Notes: generated by a model not told the origin, from the sequence alone. 64,000 nucleotides of DNA from Oreohelix idahoensis (GCA_024509875.1 JAMPIV010019861.1:1-64000); one strand, 5' to 3'; positions 1-12,954 are shown, numbered from the stretch's first letter. Made by a program: numbers and translations.

Positions 1-3000
1 ACCGAAAAAATGAAAAGGTTGAAGAGCGATTGCGTATCGAGTAGGCCACGAGCTCTTCAAGTTCTTACTTTGGATAGCCGTAAGAGCTTTTTGGTCAGTT
101 TCCACTACGAAATGCGCGCCCAGAAGGAATCTTTGGAGTTTGAGAATTGACCAAACCATTGCCAATAATTCACGGTCTAAAACCGAGTAATTCCTTTCTG
201 CAGCATTAAGTTTTCTGGATATGTACATTACAGGATGCAGAGTTCCAGAGTACTCTTGCATTAGTGCCGCTCCAATCCCAGTGGATGAAGCGTCACTACG
301 AAGAACAAATGTCTTATCTGTTGTAGGCAACACTAAAATAGGTGGTGGTGATGAAAACATAGTTTTGATCTTCTCTAGTGAAGATTGGCATTCATGAGAC
401 CAGTGAACCATGTTAGGCGACCCTTTCTTTAATAGTGTAGAGAGAGGTGCCATGATAGAGGACAGATTCGGAATGAAACGTCCATAAAATTGTATGAGAC
501 CTAAAAGACTTCGCACTTGCTTTTTAGTCCTAGGGATAGAGATGTTAAGTATCTTAGTGATATTATGGTCTTCTGTCTTCAAGAAACCGTGACCTACTCG
601 ATGGCCTAAGAAAGCAATTTCGCTAAAGCCAATACAAGCTTTAGATGGTTTTGCTGTCAGGTTATACTCACGCAGAGTTGATAATAATTCAACTAATCCT
701 GAATAGTGATCTTCCCAAGTATCGCTGAAAAGACAGATGTCGTCTAGATAAGCAATGACATCTGACCGATACGATAGGATTCGACGCATCATGCGTACAA
801 ATGTAGCTGGTGCGTTCATAAGGCCGAAAGGCATAAAATTCCATTGGAAAAGGCCTCTGGGAGTAGAGAAAGCGGTAAGAGGTTTGGCGCGTTCGGATAA
901 TGGAACTTGCCAATATCCTTTAGACAAATCAAGTTTAGTGAAAAAATGCGATTTAGAAAGACGAGTAAGTAACTCTTCTAGTAAAGGCATAGGTTCAGCA
1001 TCGAACTTCGTAACTTGATTCAATTTGCGATAGTCAACGCAAAGACGTATGTTATTGTCTTTTTTTTCGAACAATAACCATCGGCGAAGAATATGCAGAA
1101 GTGGATGGTTCGATTATTTGTAAATCTATCATTTCATCCAACTCCTTTTCAACCTGTGTTTGGAAATGTATAGGGATAGGATAAGGCCTAACCCTAATTG
1201 GAGTATGTTCAGTTAGAACAATGTCATGCTCAATGACATGAGTTTGTCCAGGGATGTCAGTGAGGACATCCTGAAATGTTTGTAACATAGACGAAACTTG
1301 TCGCCGTTCTCCTAGAGACAAATCAGGAGAAACAGTAACGTCTTTCCATGATTCACTAGAATGAAGTGGGATCATTGGAAGCGGGAGATTAACATCCGAA
1401 AAACTTGTTTCCTCATCCTGTATTACAGACAGTGATGAGTAATGACCATGTTTGACATGAGAATCGTCCGTTGCCTGGAAAATAGGCTGTAGATAGTCAG
1501 GACGTTCATGGAACTCCGTAAGCATATTGATGTGGAAGGTTTTATGCTTCCCGTTAATATCGACGATGTAGTCAACATCTGAAATTTTCGATATTATATC
1601 GTACGGACCTTTCCAACTAATAAGGAGTCTATTTTCACGACAAGGTAGCAAAACAAATGCTTTGTCACCAGGACAAAGTTGTCGTAAAGTTCTCTTCTTA
1701 TTAGCAAATTGTCTTGCCTTCTGCTTAGCAAAGTCAGAAGAGGACGTTGCCAATTTGCATACTTCGATAATCTTTTGTCTCAGCGCGATGACATACTCGT
1801 AAGAAGATTTTGTGTCATCGTCAATATTGTCAGCTGTTATAAGATCATGCAGCAAAGACATTGGGCCGCGCGGTCGCGCGCCAAAGACAAGTTCAAAGGG
1901 CGAAAACCCTGTATGTTCATTGGGGACCTCTCTGTACGCGAAGAGGGCCGCGGGTAAAACCCTATCCCAATCTTGAGGATGATCCTCAGTTATCTTCCCT
2001 AATAAGTTCTTAAGTGTTCTATTTAGTCGCTCGACCATCCCATTGGACATAGGATGATAGATGCTACTCAAAGATCTCTCTATCTGTAGAGTAGACATTA
2101 CTTGAGACATGGTATCCGATATCAGTTGGGTGCCATGATCTGATAATATTTCTCCGGGGAATCCCAGCCGAGAAAATATAAGCCAAAGAGCATCTGCAAT
2201 GTCAGCGGTAGTAATGCTCTTTAGAGGGATAGCCTCTGGCCAACGTGTGCACATGTCTACACACGTTAAGATAAACTGATGTCCTCTAGCAGATTTGATC
2301 TTGAATGGACCAATGATGTCTATCGCCATTTTCTGGAATGGACGAATAGGAATATCTGCAGCCTGAATAGGCGCAGCATGACGAGGACCTTTGGATTTGA
2401 CTTCTTGACATACTTTACAGGATCGACAATAGATCCGTATGTCCTTGTTCACAAAAGGCCAAAAGAAAGCCGCAAGAACTCTTGACTTTGTACGGGAAAA
2501 ACCCATGTGACCAGCACACTGAGAGTCGTGTGCATGTTGTAAGATCTTAACTCTCAAATTCTTGGGTACAAGAATCTGAGAATGACTTGACTTAGTGGAG
2601 TCTTGCACCATACGTACAAGTACGCCATTCTTCATTGTAATCCAAGATTTACAATTTGAATCTTTATTCGGATCACCTTTTGTTACAAGAGTGAAGAATT
2701 TCTTAAGAGTCGGATCTTCTTCTTGTTGTTTTATAAACGAGTCACGAGAAATTACCAAGGGATCATCTTGGTTATGCACTTCATTATCTTCAACAGATGA
2801 AGTTTCAGGCATATTGAGAGCTTGAGCTCTAGTGACTACTGCATTAGCAGATTGCATATTTTGATTTTCCCAAACGGAAATTTGCTCCGGAGTGCATTCT
2901 TTGACTCCGTGAATGCGACCGATGATAAGATCAGCGATCGGATCCGGCAAAAGACATGCGTGTACATCTCCTGTGAAGAAAGGAGTAGCAATCCTAATGA

Positions 3001-4788
3001 TAGCGGTAGAGTATTTCTCTATGGTGCCGCCAAATGTTACGCATTTGACTACTTTGCCTGTAGAATGAGAAGGATCTATGAGTGACTGCCTAACCCCAAT
3101 AGTTGTGCATCCAGAATCAAAAAGTACTGAGACTGGATTGTCATTTACTAAACCTTTGTGTAAGACAAGAGAACCTCTCCCATCATGCGCGATTGACGCA
3201 GGAAGAGCGGGAAGAGGATGGCCACAGCTTAAAGTAGACACTGTGGTTGGCTCAAATAATGTTTTGCATTGGGGGCACTGAGATGCTCTCCCAAAATCAA
3301 AAGCGGCACATGCCATATTATTAGAGTCATCATTATCTTTATTTTGTTTATAGGCTTCGTGGGACTCTTGCTGTGCAGAGTTCGCCTGGTAATGAGCTTT
3401 ATGTTTTTTTGAATTGTGCTCTACCTCTGTTATTATTGCCTCTGTACTTATCATTGTTTCCACTATTATAACCCCTACTCGGGTTTGAATCATAGCTCCT
3501 TTGGTTACTATCATCATATTCATTATAATGAGTATCTCGGTAATTATGATCCTGTTGTCTCCATGAAGGAAAACTTGGATAGTTTCTAGAATGACTTCCT
3601 TTGCGAAAGTTCCTGTAATTATGACCACCCCTGAATCGAGGGCTGTCAGCTCTTCTCCAGGTATTCGAAGAAGAACCCTGAAATGATTGGTTACCTTGGT
3701 TCTGATAACTGTAATAGTTACCTTTTTTATTAAACCTATTTTGAGGTCCTTGGAATTTGTGAGAGTGATTAGGGTTGTATGGTGTTGCAGAAGCAACTGG
3801 CATACCTTCTTTAACCTTACTGTTGCTAATAGCTACGTCCGGATGTGCAGTGACGTATTGGGTACAATACTGTTCCATTTCTTTTAGAGACTTAGGTTTA
3901 CGCTCATGTAAGAATTCGAGGAAAGGTTTATTTATACTTGACATAATCTTGTCTCTGAGTATCAAGTCCATAAGGGCTTCATAAGTCTTTTCTGTTTTGG
4001 ATAGCTCAATCCAACGATCAAATGTAAGTCGTGTCCTTGCAATGAATTCTGAGAATTCTACACCTGCCTCAGGCACCATTGTCTTAAACAACTTCCGATA
4101 ACCCTCTTCAGACAACTGATACTTCTTTAATAAGGCTGCCCTAATAACATCATAGTTATCTTTGTCAGCCTCTTCAACCAAACTTAAACTAGTCAGAGAA
4201 TCACCTTTCAGATTTTCTGATAACTGGTTAGCATATTGTGATTTGTCCACATTATGTGCTCGACACGAGCGTTCAAATCTGTTTAGCCAGAATGTTATGT
4301 CATCACTGGAAGGGTTGAACGCTGGTACCTTGACCTTGTAAGTAAAGGGTTTACCATTACCACTAGATGCTTGATTAACATTACTTATGTTTGTTAACTT
4401 TAACTTTTCTAACTCAAATGCTAAAAGTTCTTTTTGGTGTTCATGTTCTCTTATTGCTTTTTTTTCTTGAGCTTCAGCTTGTAATTTTCTCTCTTTTGTA
4501 GCAGTTGTAATGTTTTTTTTTCTCTTCAGCAGCAGCCTCATCTTTTCTTTTCTCTTTTTCCATTTCCATCTGGAATCTTTTTTCATCAGTCTGTATCTGC
4601 AATTTCTTTTGTTCATCCTCTCTTTGTAATTTTCTTTCCTCAGCTTCTAATTTCTTTTCTTCAATCAATGCTTTTCTTTCTTCAGCAGCCAATGCTTTGT
4701 CATATTGAGCAACTGCCCATTCTTCTAACTGCTGACCAGTCTTATCAAGAGCCCTGCCTTGTGTGATAAAATAATCCAAGGTAGACAT
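1..4788 (-). pseudogene. E1 gag-pol polyprotein, frameshifted and cut by the window edge
   Basis: Retrotransposon polyprotein read right to left. It starts at the ATG at 4786-4788 (MSTLDYFITQ, the start shared with E3 and E4). A charged coiled coil comes first, then a capsid region with a SCAN-like stretch (YEALMDLILRDK, ERKPKSLKEMEQYC). Next are an Asn/Arg/Gly-rich basic region, a CPQC...CGH motif, a protease with LFDSGCTT, an integrase with HHCC finger and DDE core (AIDIIGP, LSDHGTQ, VERLNRT) and a GPF/Y tail. Reverse transcriptase (AYLDDIC near 735-765) and RNase H follow. The frame breaks at three mononucleotide runs: T9 at 4513-4521, T7 at 3404-3410 and T8 at 1060-1067 (plus-strand bases). 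I saw no nonsense codon elsewhere. It is either slightly decayed or affected by homopolymer base-call errors. Confidence 0.88.
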
Positions 4789-5883
4789 CTTGTCTAATAA
4801 GATCAGTAATTTGCAAAAGTAAATAAATTTACTTTCTTAGTCTTAATCAAAGACTTTGTATGATAACTTTGTAACCTGTGAAAAATAGTACTTAACTATC
4901 CCAATCACTGTGGGAAACAAGCCTTACAAAGGTCTTGTATAAATCCTTATATAATAACAGCTATAAGTTGCTGGTTCACTCTATAATATAAGTGCAGTGC
5001 ACCAGAAATAGTGTTTTATATCATCAACTGTGTACCTTTAGTAATAGCAATTAACTATCAGTTGATTCTTGTACATCAATTTATATGATCAACTATATTT
5101 TAAATAGTGTATGTCGATCAGGCACAAAACAAAACAGTTATACAGAAAAACATGAAAACATTTGCGGAAATGAAATAAATCAAATGGGAAAAACAATAAA
5201 AGATAAACCGCAAGAGGATAACAAATACAAATAACGCCACAGTATATAAATATAAATTGAGAATAGAACTGAAAGATAGAATAGGGTAGACCAACAAATT
5301 ACAAACAAATCAAAACAAACTAAAGAACAGAGGAATATTACAAAAACAACAATGAGTACAGACTTCACAGCTAACACTAATAGCAACAGCTGTCGCAGCA
5401 AATTTCAATGAAGAAAATTGCACCTATAGAAACGCACACATCAGACCCTCTATTACGTGGGATACTCTGCTGTGTGACACCGCCCAACCGAAACAACAAC
5501 CCGCTGGATACAAACAAATATCACATATAAATAGTTAAACATAAATACATAAATGCATAAATAGTATGGCAATATGATGTAAATAGAGTGTTGCAGAAAG
5601 AATGTGTTGGAATGAAGGCTCAGTTACACTGCCTAATAGTACAGTACTGTGGTACTTTATTAAACAAATACTTCTGGTCTAATTATTTTAAATTCAACAC
5701 AGAAATAGAAGCTCCATCGTTGATTTGAATGATAACAATCAATGTAGGACTTCTCAGTTCAATAACATTTTCTTTCGCAAACACTGTCAAATATTCTCCA
5801 GTCCTGATGTGTAATGTTCTATGTTTCAACCAAGCTTGCTGTGTAACACTGTCAGTTGTATGGCAAATGTCCAATGAACCAAA
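4789..5883 (-). other. E1 untranslated leader between 5' LTR and gag
   Basis: Non-coding internal region of E1. It holds the paired-hairpin module described separately (4900-4938). It ends at the LTR edge with a candidate primer-binding site: on the minus strand, TGGTTCATTGGACATTTG follows the LTR end after two T bases. The short open frame at 5683-5892 has no relatives among the other elements and looks fortuitous. The tRNA primer was not identified. Confidence 0.6.
4900..4938 (-). promoter_or_regulatory. Paired-hairpin module in E1 leader
   Basis: In element sense an ACAAG...CTTGT hairpin with CCTTT/AAGG in its stem (4917-4938) is followed by a CCCA...TGGG hairpin (4900-4914). The same pair occurs in E3 and E4, where the first stem carries TCTTT/AAAGA instead, so pairing is kept while bases differ. 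The role is unknown; RNA packaging, dimerisation or translation control are possibilities. Confidence 0.55.
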
Positions 5884-7041
5884 TGTCAACAAACCCTGAC
5901 CTAGTTACTGCATACTCTCGACAGGACAGGTCACGCTGACATCACTGTAGAGTTGTACTGCTGATGTATTTGTGTGTCGTAACAGACCCCAAGGAACGTC
6001 TGGTCTCAGTAGTTTACTTCTCAATATGGTCACTGTGCAGGTTGACCCAGGAAGCTGGCACACCAGTTGTTAAACTCTTTCTTTGTGTGTAGTTGTTAAC
6101 TCATACTGGCTACTAGTTGTTGAATCATGCTTTATTTGCTAAATGATGTGAATGTCCACCAGTGGATAAATGTAGATGTTGGGACTGGTGTAGTAAAGTG
6201 TAACGATTGTCAACTCATCAAACCCAGCACAGTTTTGGTCATACAGGTCATCTTGTCCTGGAACGTGATGAGGCTCCGACAAGAATGTGAGTGTAAACAA
6301 TGAGTGTGTATGTGAATGTCAGTACGCGAATGGTAGAATGATTCGATAGAGTTGACAGGTTGGTAGTACATCACTCATACTCACACTGTTCGAATTCAAG
6401 AAGTACTGGAACTACGGTGGTCTTTTTATAACATTTAATGGGACGCACACTTGGACAGTACGTGTATGGTTACAGGAACAAATGTCGACATAGACAGCAT
6501 AATGTTGATCACAGGAATATCATCTTAAGTTAGCATTCATGCTTGGCAAATATCATAATGGAGCATTCGTAAATAAGCATTCAGCGTTCCATCATGTAAA
6601 TCATCTGGCTTTACTGACTGGGCACGTCAGACCATAACCAATACATAGGAAGGCTCCTAGACCTAACCTCGTCTAGCGAATATTCCTTCACGTAAAGTTC
6701 AATATATATATATTTCATAATATAGGAATCCCAGACATGGGTTCTCACATGTAGCAGTGATCTCTTGGTTCATCGAGCGATAGTACAGGCATCCCTTTTT
6801 CTCACTCGATAAATACAAAGTATATGAATTTCAACATGGCTGTTCTCTCTCTCGTGAGCTTCACTCACTATAGAATATAGACCAAAATTAGTCATTCATT
6901 AAATGTCCTCATTTCTTCATAGGTTCTCTCATAGAGGTAATTGAATAATATCATACAATCCAGTGCTGATACATAGGAATGTCTTCTTCCTTTGAATGGA
7001 TATTCTTTTTAAAAGTACCACTGTGCATCTGCTTATCAACA
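5884..7041 (-). repeat. Putative 5' LTR of E1
   Basis: The left edge is placed at TGTCAAC (5884), so the LTR ends in ...GACA on the minus strand, directly followed by a primer-binding-like TTTGG, the same arrangement as in E2 and E4. The right edge is placed at 7041, giving a minus-strand start TGTTGATAAG like the TGTTG starts of the E2 and E3 LTRs, and a length of about 1.16 kb like theirs. No second copy exists in the window, so the right boundary is a guess. Confidence 0.45.
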
Positions 7042-7549
7042 ACGATGGCGAAGCCCAAGTTCATAATAAATTGTGGTTTTACCTTTTTATGCGAAATATA
7101 ACTTTGCCATTCCTTGGCAAAAGAGAATAAACACTGGGGTAAAGTACATACAACATGTCTAAATGATTATCACTTTTTCCCCATCCATATATAGATCACT
7201 ATTTCGGCAAAAAGCCTGCTACAACAAAACTCGGCATCCTCACAGGATGACAGCCATGGATCACACCCCTTTGCTAGCGATACTTCCGCTGCATAGCCTT
7301 TGACCTTTTCTAGCGACAACCAAATTAGTTCGACTTAGAAATGCAAAGATATCCATATATAAGACAGACTCGTCCTACTCATACAAACACTACGTATAAA
7401 TTCAGGCCATAGATATACTGAAGCAAGAACAATCTATTCCTACCCAGCCACAGAATAAATCGCAGTAGGCCTAGAGTCGTCTGCGGAGTCCGATCGAAGA
7501 TGACAGAACTATTTTCAAGGGAAGCAACCCAAAAATGACTTCTCCTTAA
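7042..7549. other. No recognisable feature
   Basis: AT-rich spacer between the putative E1 LTR and the polymerase frame. A minus-strand open frame at 7379-7594 resembles nothing I know. A stop codon at 7547-7549 bounds the polymerase frame upstream. Confidence 0.5.
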
Positions 7550-10500
7550 GCACTTAAAAAGGAAATACTTTGCTTCCAAAATATTTGCGAACATAATAAG
7601 AATATAAATGTATTATATTGCAAGATAGTAAAAATTGCCCTTTACACCCAATTAGATTTATGTTTTAACGTAAATATTGACATTTTCGAATTTGACGACG
7701 AGGAAAACCTGACCCCCACACTTAGAGGTAGCGACACTTTTAAAGATACATTGCGTCTTTTAATGTTTAAGAACCATTTTATGTACATAACAGATATCGA
7801 TAGGGCCAGTAACTCTTTTTCGTGTCCCGATTGCGGTAAGTTGTGGAAGATTTATAAGTTTATGGTGCGCCATGAAAAGCGGTGTACCGGCTCTAAGCGA
7901 AGAGAAACATTTAGAGGGGGTGTGTATAATCCCCCAGAGACCATTTGGGACTTAATCGAGGAGGAGGGGATAAATGTAGACACAAAATTCGTCTTCCCTT
8001 ATAGAGCCACATTTGACTATGAGTGTTTTTTTGAGAACCCTGTAGTACCCAGTGGTAATGCCACTACCTACACGGCCAAACACGTGCCCCTGTCGTGTTT
8101 GGTGACTTCTAATGTCCCCGGTTTTGAAGCCCCCGTGTGTTTTATCACAAAGGGTGATCCACAGGAGTTGGTCAATACGATGGCTGACCATCTGCTCAAA
8201 ATTGCCGCGGCTTCTTATGAGATTCTGCGTGCGTATTTTGACGGTGTTTGTATGCAACTCGAGGCTTTAGAGACGATCGGTAATTCAGACGGGCTCCTTG
8301 CTAGATTAGAGGGTTATTTGGGGCAGCTACCCGTATTAGGTTTCAATTCGGGCAAGTACGACGTGAACGTAATCAAACCGTATCTCATCCGATATTTCAT
8401 GGGGGAAGACTTCAAATTTTTAGTGAAGAGAAATAATAATTTTATGTGTATTGCCACTAGCGACTTAAAGTTTTTAGATATAGTCAATTACTTAGCCCCG
8501 GGGTTTAGCTATAGCAAATATCTCGCGGCGTACAATGTTAAAGAAACTAAAGGATATTTTTGTTACGAGTACATAACAGATTTAGCAAAGTTAGATGAGA
8601 CGGCGTTACCACCCCACTCGGCATTTTTTTCCAAACTTAAAAATACTAATATTTCCGCCGATGAGTACGCCGAGTGCCAGAAGGTGTGGGCCGATAACCA
8701 CATGACCACGTTGCGCGATTTTCTGACGTGGTAAAACAATAAAGACGTGGTCCCCTTCCTGGCAGCGTTAGACCGACAAGTTAGTTTTTACGCGCGCCTA
8801 GGTGTAGACATGTTTAAAGATGCGATCTCCGTGCCCGGTGTCACGTTAAAGTACCTTTTCAAAACCCTCCCACCCAACGTCATGTTTTCTTTATGCTCGA
8901 AGCAGGAGGTAGATTTGCATAACATCTTGCGCCAAAACATCGTCGGGGGACCGTCAATTATTTTTCACAGGTTCCACGAGCAAGGCAAAACCCGCATTAG
9001 AGGTGGCAAAACGGTTCAATCCATTAAAGGTTTTGATGCCAACGCCCTTTATTTGTGGGCGTTAATGCAGAAAATGCCCACTGACATTCCCGTTAGACGG
9101 TCTAGGGAGGATGGTTTCAAGCACCACAAACTCCACAAATATACCGTGCAGTGCCGCGATTATTTGGCTTGGGTCTCCCACCAAAAAAAAGTGACCTTAA
9201 AAACCCAGTTTAACGGACGTGAGAATGCGTTGGGTGATATATGCGTTAGGGTAGACGGTTGGGACAAATACTCTCGAACCGCCTACCAGTTCCATGGGTG
9301 CCTATTCCACGGCCACCCTAACTGCCCACTAACCGCCGGTCGTGACGTTAACCCAGTCAACAACAAACCATTGGCTGAGTTGTACGCAAAGACGGTGGAA
9401 ATAAGTTCTTATTTACGGGACGATTGCAGCGTCAAATTGGTAGAAATGTGGGAATGCGAGTGGCAGGCATTGAAGAAAACCGATCCATCAATCCGTCGTT
9501 TTCTGAACGCCACCTTCACGACCCAGAAACCATCTTACACCAAATATCGGTACCCCCTGACAAAAGAAAATATTCTCGCCTCGGTGCTAGACGATAGCTT
9601 GTTTGGTCTAGTCGAGTGTGACATCCATGTCCCCGACTCTTTAAAAGACCATTTCTCTGAGATGACGCCCATTTTTAAGAATGTTGACGTCACGAGGGAA
9701 GATATTGGGCCTTTCATGCGGGAATACGCCGAGAAACATAAACTCCTGACTACCCCCAGACGGACATTGATCGGGAGTTATGTGGGCAAGAAAATTCTCC
9801 TGACGACACCTCTGCTTCGCTGGTACCTGACCAAAGGGTTAGAAGTCACCTGTATCTACCAGGTGCTTGAGTATACACCCGTGACGTGTTCCAAACGGTT
9901 TGGGAACACTGTTTCGAACGCGCGTCGACAGGGTGATACTGATCCTGCCTACGCCATTACCAGCGAGACCATGAAACTGTTGGGTAACGCGGCCTACGGA
10001 AAGACATTAACCAATAAGGCGAAGCATGTGGATGTCTCGTACACGATGGGCGAGGGTACCTCTGACCAAATAAACTCACCCCGCTTTAGGAAAATGACGT
10101 TAGTGACGGACGAGATTTTTGAAGTAGAGAAACTGAAACAGACTATATGTTGGGACCTACCCATTCAGATAGGATTTTTCGTCTACCAATACGCTAAATT
10201 ACGCATGTTAGAATTTTCTTACGACTGTCTAGATAAATGTGTAGATAGGTCAGACTTTCAGTTGTGCGAGACGGACACAGACAGCCTTTACTTGGCCCTT
10301 AGCGCGAATAACCTAGCGGACGTTGTTAAGCCCGCTTTGCGACAGGAATTTTATAGCTCCTATCACCAGTGGTTCCCCGCCGAGGTATGCCCCGACCATA
10401 GACCCGACTTTGTAGCTAGCGAGGGTAAAACGCGCGCCCTTTGTCAGAAATGCCGCGAACAAATATTATTCGACAAGCGGACACCGGGCCTTTTTAAATT

Positions 10501-10792
10501 AGAATACGAAGGCAGAGGGATGGTTTCCCTCTGTAGCAAGACGTATCACTGTTTTGGCGACTACGACAAAACCACCACCAAAGGCTTGAACAAACACCAC
10601 AACAAAGTAGACAAACACACTTTCTTAGACGTCCTCAACACACAACAGGCACAGGGTGAGAAAAATATCGGGTTCCGTGCACACAAATCCGCCATCTACA
10701 CATATGAACAACACCGCAACGCCCTATCTTACTTTTACATAAAACGACAGGTACATCCCGACAACGTCACCACATCACCCCTCAACATTTAA
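7550..10792 (+). pseudogene. Protein-primed family B DNA polymerase (Polinton/adintovirus type), one in-frame stop
   Basis: An open frame of about 1,080 codons from 7550 to 10792, interrupted once by TAA at 8732-8734; both halves are in the same frame. A C2-HC finger (CPDCGKLW...HEKRC) lies near 7830-7895. Exo I (FDYEC, Asp codon 8015) and Exo II (NSGKYD, Asp codon 8360) follow. After the stop come an FHGCLFHGHPNC/WECEW region typical of these viral-like polymerases, motif A (FDANALY, 9035), motif B (KLLGNAAYGK, 9974) and motif C (ETDTDSLY, 10274). Exo and Pol carboxylates are all present. The first in-frame ATG is at 7763, but conserved-looking sequence runs upstream to about 7560, so the N-terminus is uncertain. 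Base composition is clearly more GC- and CpG-rich than the flanks, suggesting foreign origin. No capsid, ATPase, protease or integrase gene lies beside it. It is probably an endogenised viral or Polinton fragment. Confidence 0.9.
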
Positions 10793-11190
10793 ACTGTCTT
10801 CCACTATGTACACACAACACACACCTCTATTTCTTACGACGTGACGACAATGTGACGACTCCCCTCAAGGTCTGGCCTGCAGCTGTGATATTTTTATTGT
10901 ATATTTTGAACATACACCCTTCCTATATAATTCCTCTATGTATTATTGTACATATCACTATGTATTATTTATCAACATATCAATGTTTGAAAATGTTAAA
11001 AAATACAAACTCTCTTTCATATATAATTGTATATTCATTTGCTTAAAAATTACTGCACAATGTATTATGTTAAAAAATACTATATATCTACTCTTATATA
11101 TTACCATATATACTCCTGTTTGATAATACAAAAACACTATTCAATATAAAATAAAAACTATATTAACTAAAACGGTTTTTTGTTACCTAT
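10793..11190. other. AT-rich segment after the polymerase
   Basis: Very AT-rich DNA with repeated TATATA and TTATAT words and short open frames that look like noise. No gene or terminal inverted repeat of the polymerase element could be seen. Confidence 0.5.
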
Positions 11191-11305
11191 ATATCGTCTA
11201 ATTGTTTGTCTAAATATATGTCTAACTGTTTGTATAACTATTCGTCTAACTGTTTGTATAACTGTTCGTCTAACTGTTGTAAAATAACTGTTGTAAAATT
11301 GTAGA
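11190..11305. repeat. Short degenerate tandem repeat (GTCTAACTGTTTGTATAACT-like)
   Basis: Four to five imperfect copies of a ~22-24 base unit built from GTCTAACTGTT and GTATAACTGTT words. Related GTCTAACTAT words recur at 12490-12600, so the two stretches around 11.2 and 12.5 kb may have a common origin. Confidence 0.6.
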
Positions 11306-12485
11306 GCCCTTTTCGTAGACAGATGAAGGTAGTATCATATTGTTAATATGTTGTCCTACCTCTGTAAGTAACTTTGCGCACCGACTCACATGAGAGTAAG
11401 TCTTATTGGTGAGTTTGATTTCATTAGCGCACGGTTGTGCACTAAGGCGTATAGGGGGTTATGTAGACAGCACGTGTATCTAGTCAGTCAGTCTACGTCA
11501 TAGCTGGGGTTGAGAAGCTTAGTGCCCAAGAACGAGTCCATTGATTCATGGCGTTCGAACCCGTTTGCGGGTATATTGTTATTGGGTATGACCGTCCGTC
11601 TGTTCATAGATGAGGACTCGGGTCTACAGTAATCTAGTGTTATTTCGTGGGAAGAGAAGCAAGTATGATTGTTGATGATAATGTCTTTTCGTGCTCACGT
11701 AGACGTCTAGTTGAACCAATACGTCATTGGTACAAAATGGAGTCTTACGTGAAACTTAATATGTAAACTTTAAAGCCGACGGATTCCGACGTTAGGATCA
11801 TCCCGGATTGGCTTGATATAAATTGATATGATATAAATCAGTATTCGGCTGTTACGAATACGTACCCCGCAAAGCAGAGGTGACTCAAGTATTTTTGCTA
11901 TATCAAAGCTATGATGCCACGAAGGTCGTGGGCAGAAAAGTATATAGTATTGTTATTCGTCATTGATTGAAAATAAGAGGCCAGTACTAAAGGAGATACG
12001 TAGTATCGGAATCTTATATGATGTTACAGACCTGACAAAGTTCTCCGTCATTGCCAAGGTCATAGGACAGTGGAAGATTGAACTATTTTATATAACTGCC
12101 TCATTTGCTTAATTAGATGCCATGTTATGAACTCTGAATAACTATTCTGACGTTACCTAAGCGATGATCTTTATGAACGAATTAACTGCATTTTTAAAAT
12201 ATGAACCTTACGTGGTGTGCTGTCCAGTGAACGTCAACCATCCGTCGTCAACCTTATATGTTCGTCTAGTGAACCGTACCATGTTAAATAAATTGATTGA
12301 ACTATACCTCTTCTTGGCATTAGTTACCATGCCCAGGGTTGGCAGTTGCAGTTGACTTTTTACTACTTGTTCCAAATTGAATACATTCGCGTTATCAAAT
12401 AGACAGCTTCGACAAACTCATTGTCACACCTCAAACAACGAACAAACAAGAACCAACACCATAATCGAACCCAACAAAAATATAT
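11306..12485. other. No recognisable feature
   Basis: Roughly 1.2 kb without a convincing open frame, RNA gene or mobile-element signature. Short frames at 12164-12355 and 12377 onward show no recognisable domain. Confidence 0.5.
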
Positions 12486-12935
12486 ATGTCAATAAATGTC
12501 GTCTAACTATCGTCTTCCTATTATCTAAATATATATGTATATATCGTCTAACTATCGTCTTCCTATTATCTAAAAATATCCTATTACCTAAAAGTCTAAC
12601 TATTATCCTCTTCTTGTTATCTCAAGTCCGCCATCTTGCAACATTTTCCTTATATAAAAAAATATACCCCTCCTCTTGTTATCTCAAGTCCGCCATCTTG
12701 CCACATTTTCCTTATATAAAAAAATATACCCCTCTTCTTGTTATCTCAAGTCCGCCATCTTGCCCCTCCTCTTCTTGTTATCTAAAAATACCTCTAAAAA
12801 TAACCTCCCTTTGTTAGCTCAAGTATGCCATCTTGCGCCTGCAGATTGCGCTTATATAAAAGTCATGCGCCTGCAGAATTTTTGTTATATAAAAGTCACG
12901 CGCCTGCAGGCGCGCCTGCAGCGCCCGCCTCGTTT
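12486..12935. repeat. Satellite cluster with 62-bp units carrying YY1-like and TATA-like motifs
   Basis: Starts with two ~55-base copies built on CGTCTAACTATCGTCTTCC. A 62-base unit then begins at 12621, 12683 and 12745, with a diverged fourth at 12818. Full units contain CCGCCATCTTG (12628, 12690, 12752; GCCATCTTG at 12827). TATATAAA follows in the first two, at 12651 and 12713. The block ends in ~35-base copies with GCGCCTGCAG and TATATAAAA (12853, 12887) and a short palindrome-rich GC cluster near 12898-12925. Open frames crossing it are products of the repetition. Confidence 0.8.
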
Positions 12936-12954
12936 GGTACATTCTCTACTACTT

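Larger units (their letters stand above)
1..7041 (-). mobile_element. E1: Gmr1-like Ty3/gypsy LTR retrotransposon, 3' end outside window
   Basis: Minus-strand element made of a putative 5' LTR (5884 to about 7041), a leader (4789-5883) and gag-pol (4788 down to the left edge). Position 1 lies in the RNase H region, by comparison with the same stretch of E2 near 22857, so only the last ~75 coding bases, the 3' UTR and the 3' LTR are missing. Order gag, protease, integrase, reverse transcriptase matches E2-E4. The outer LTR boundary is inferred because no second LTR copy is present to compare. Confidence 0.85.
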
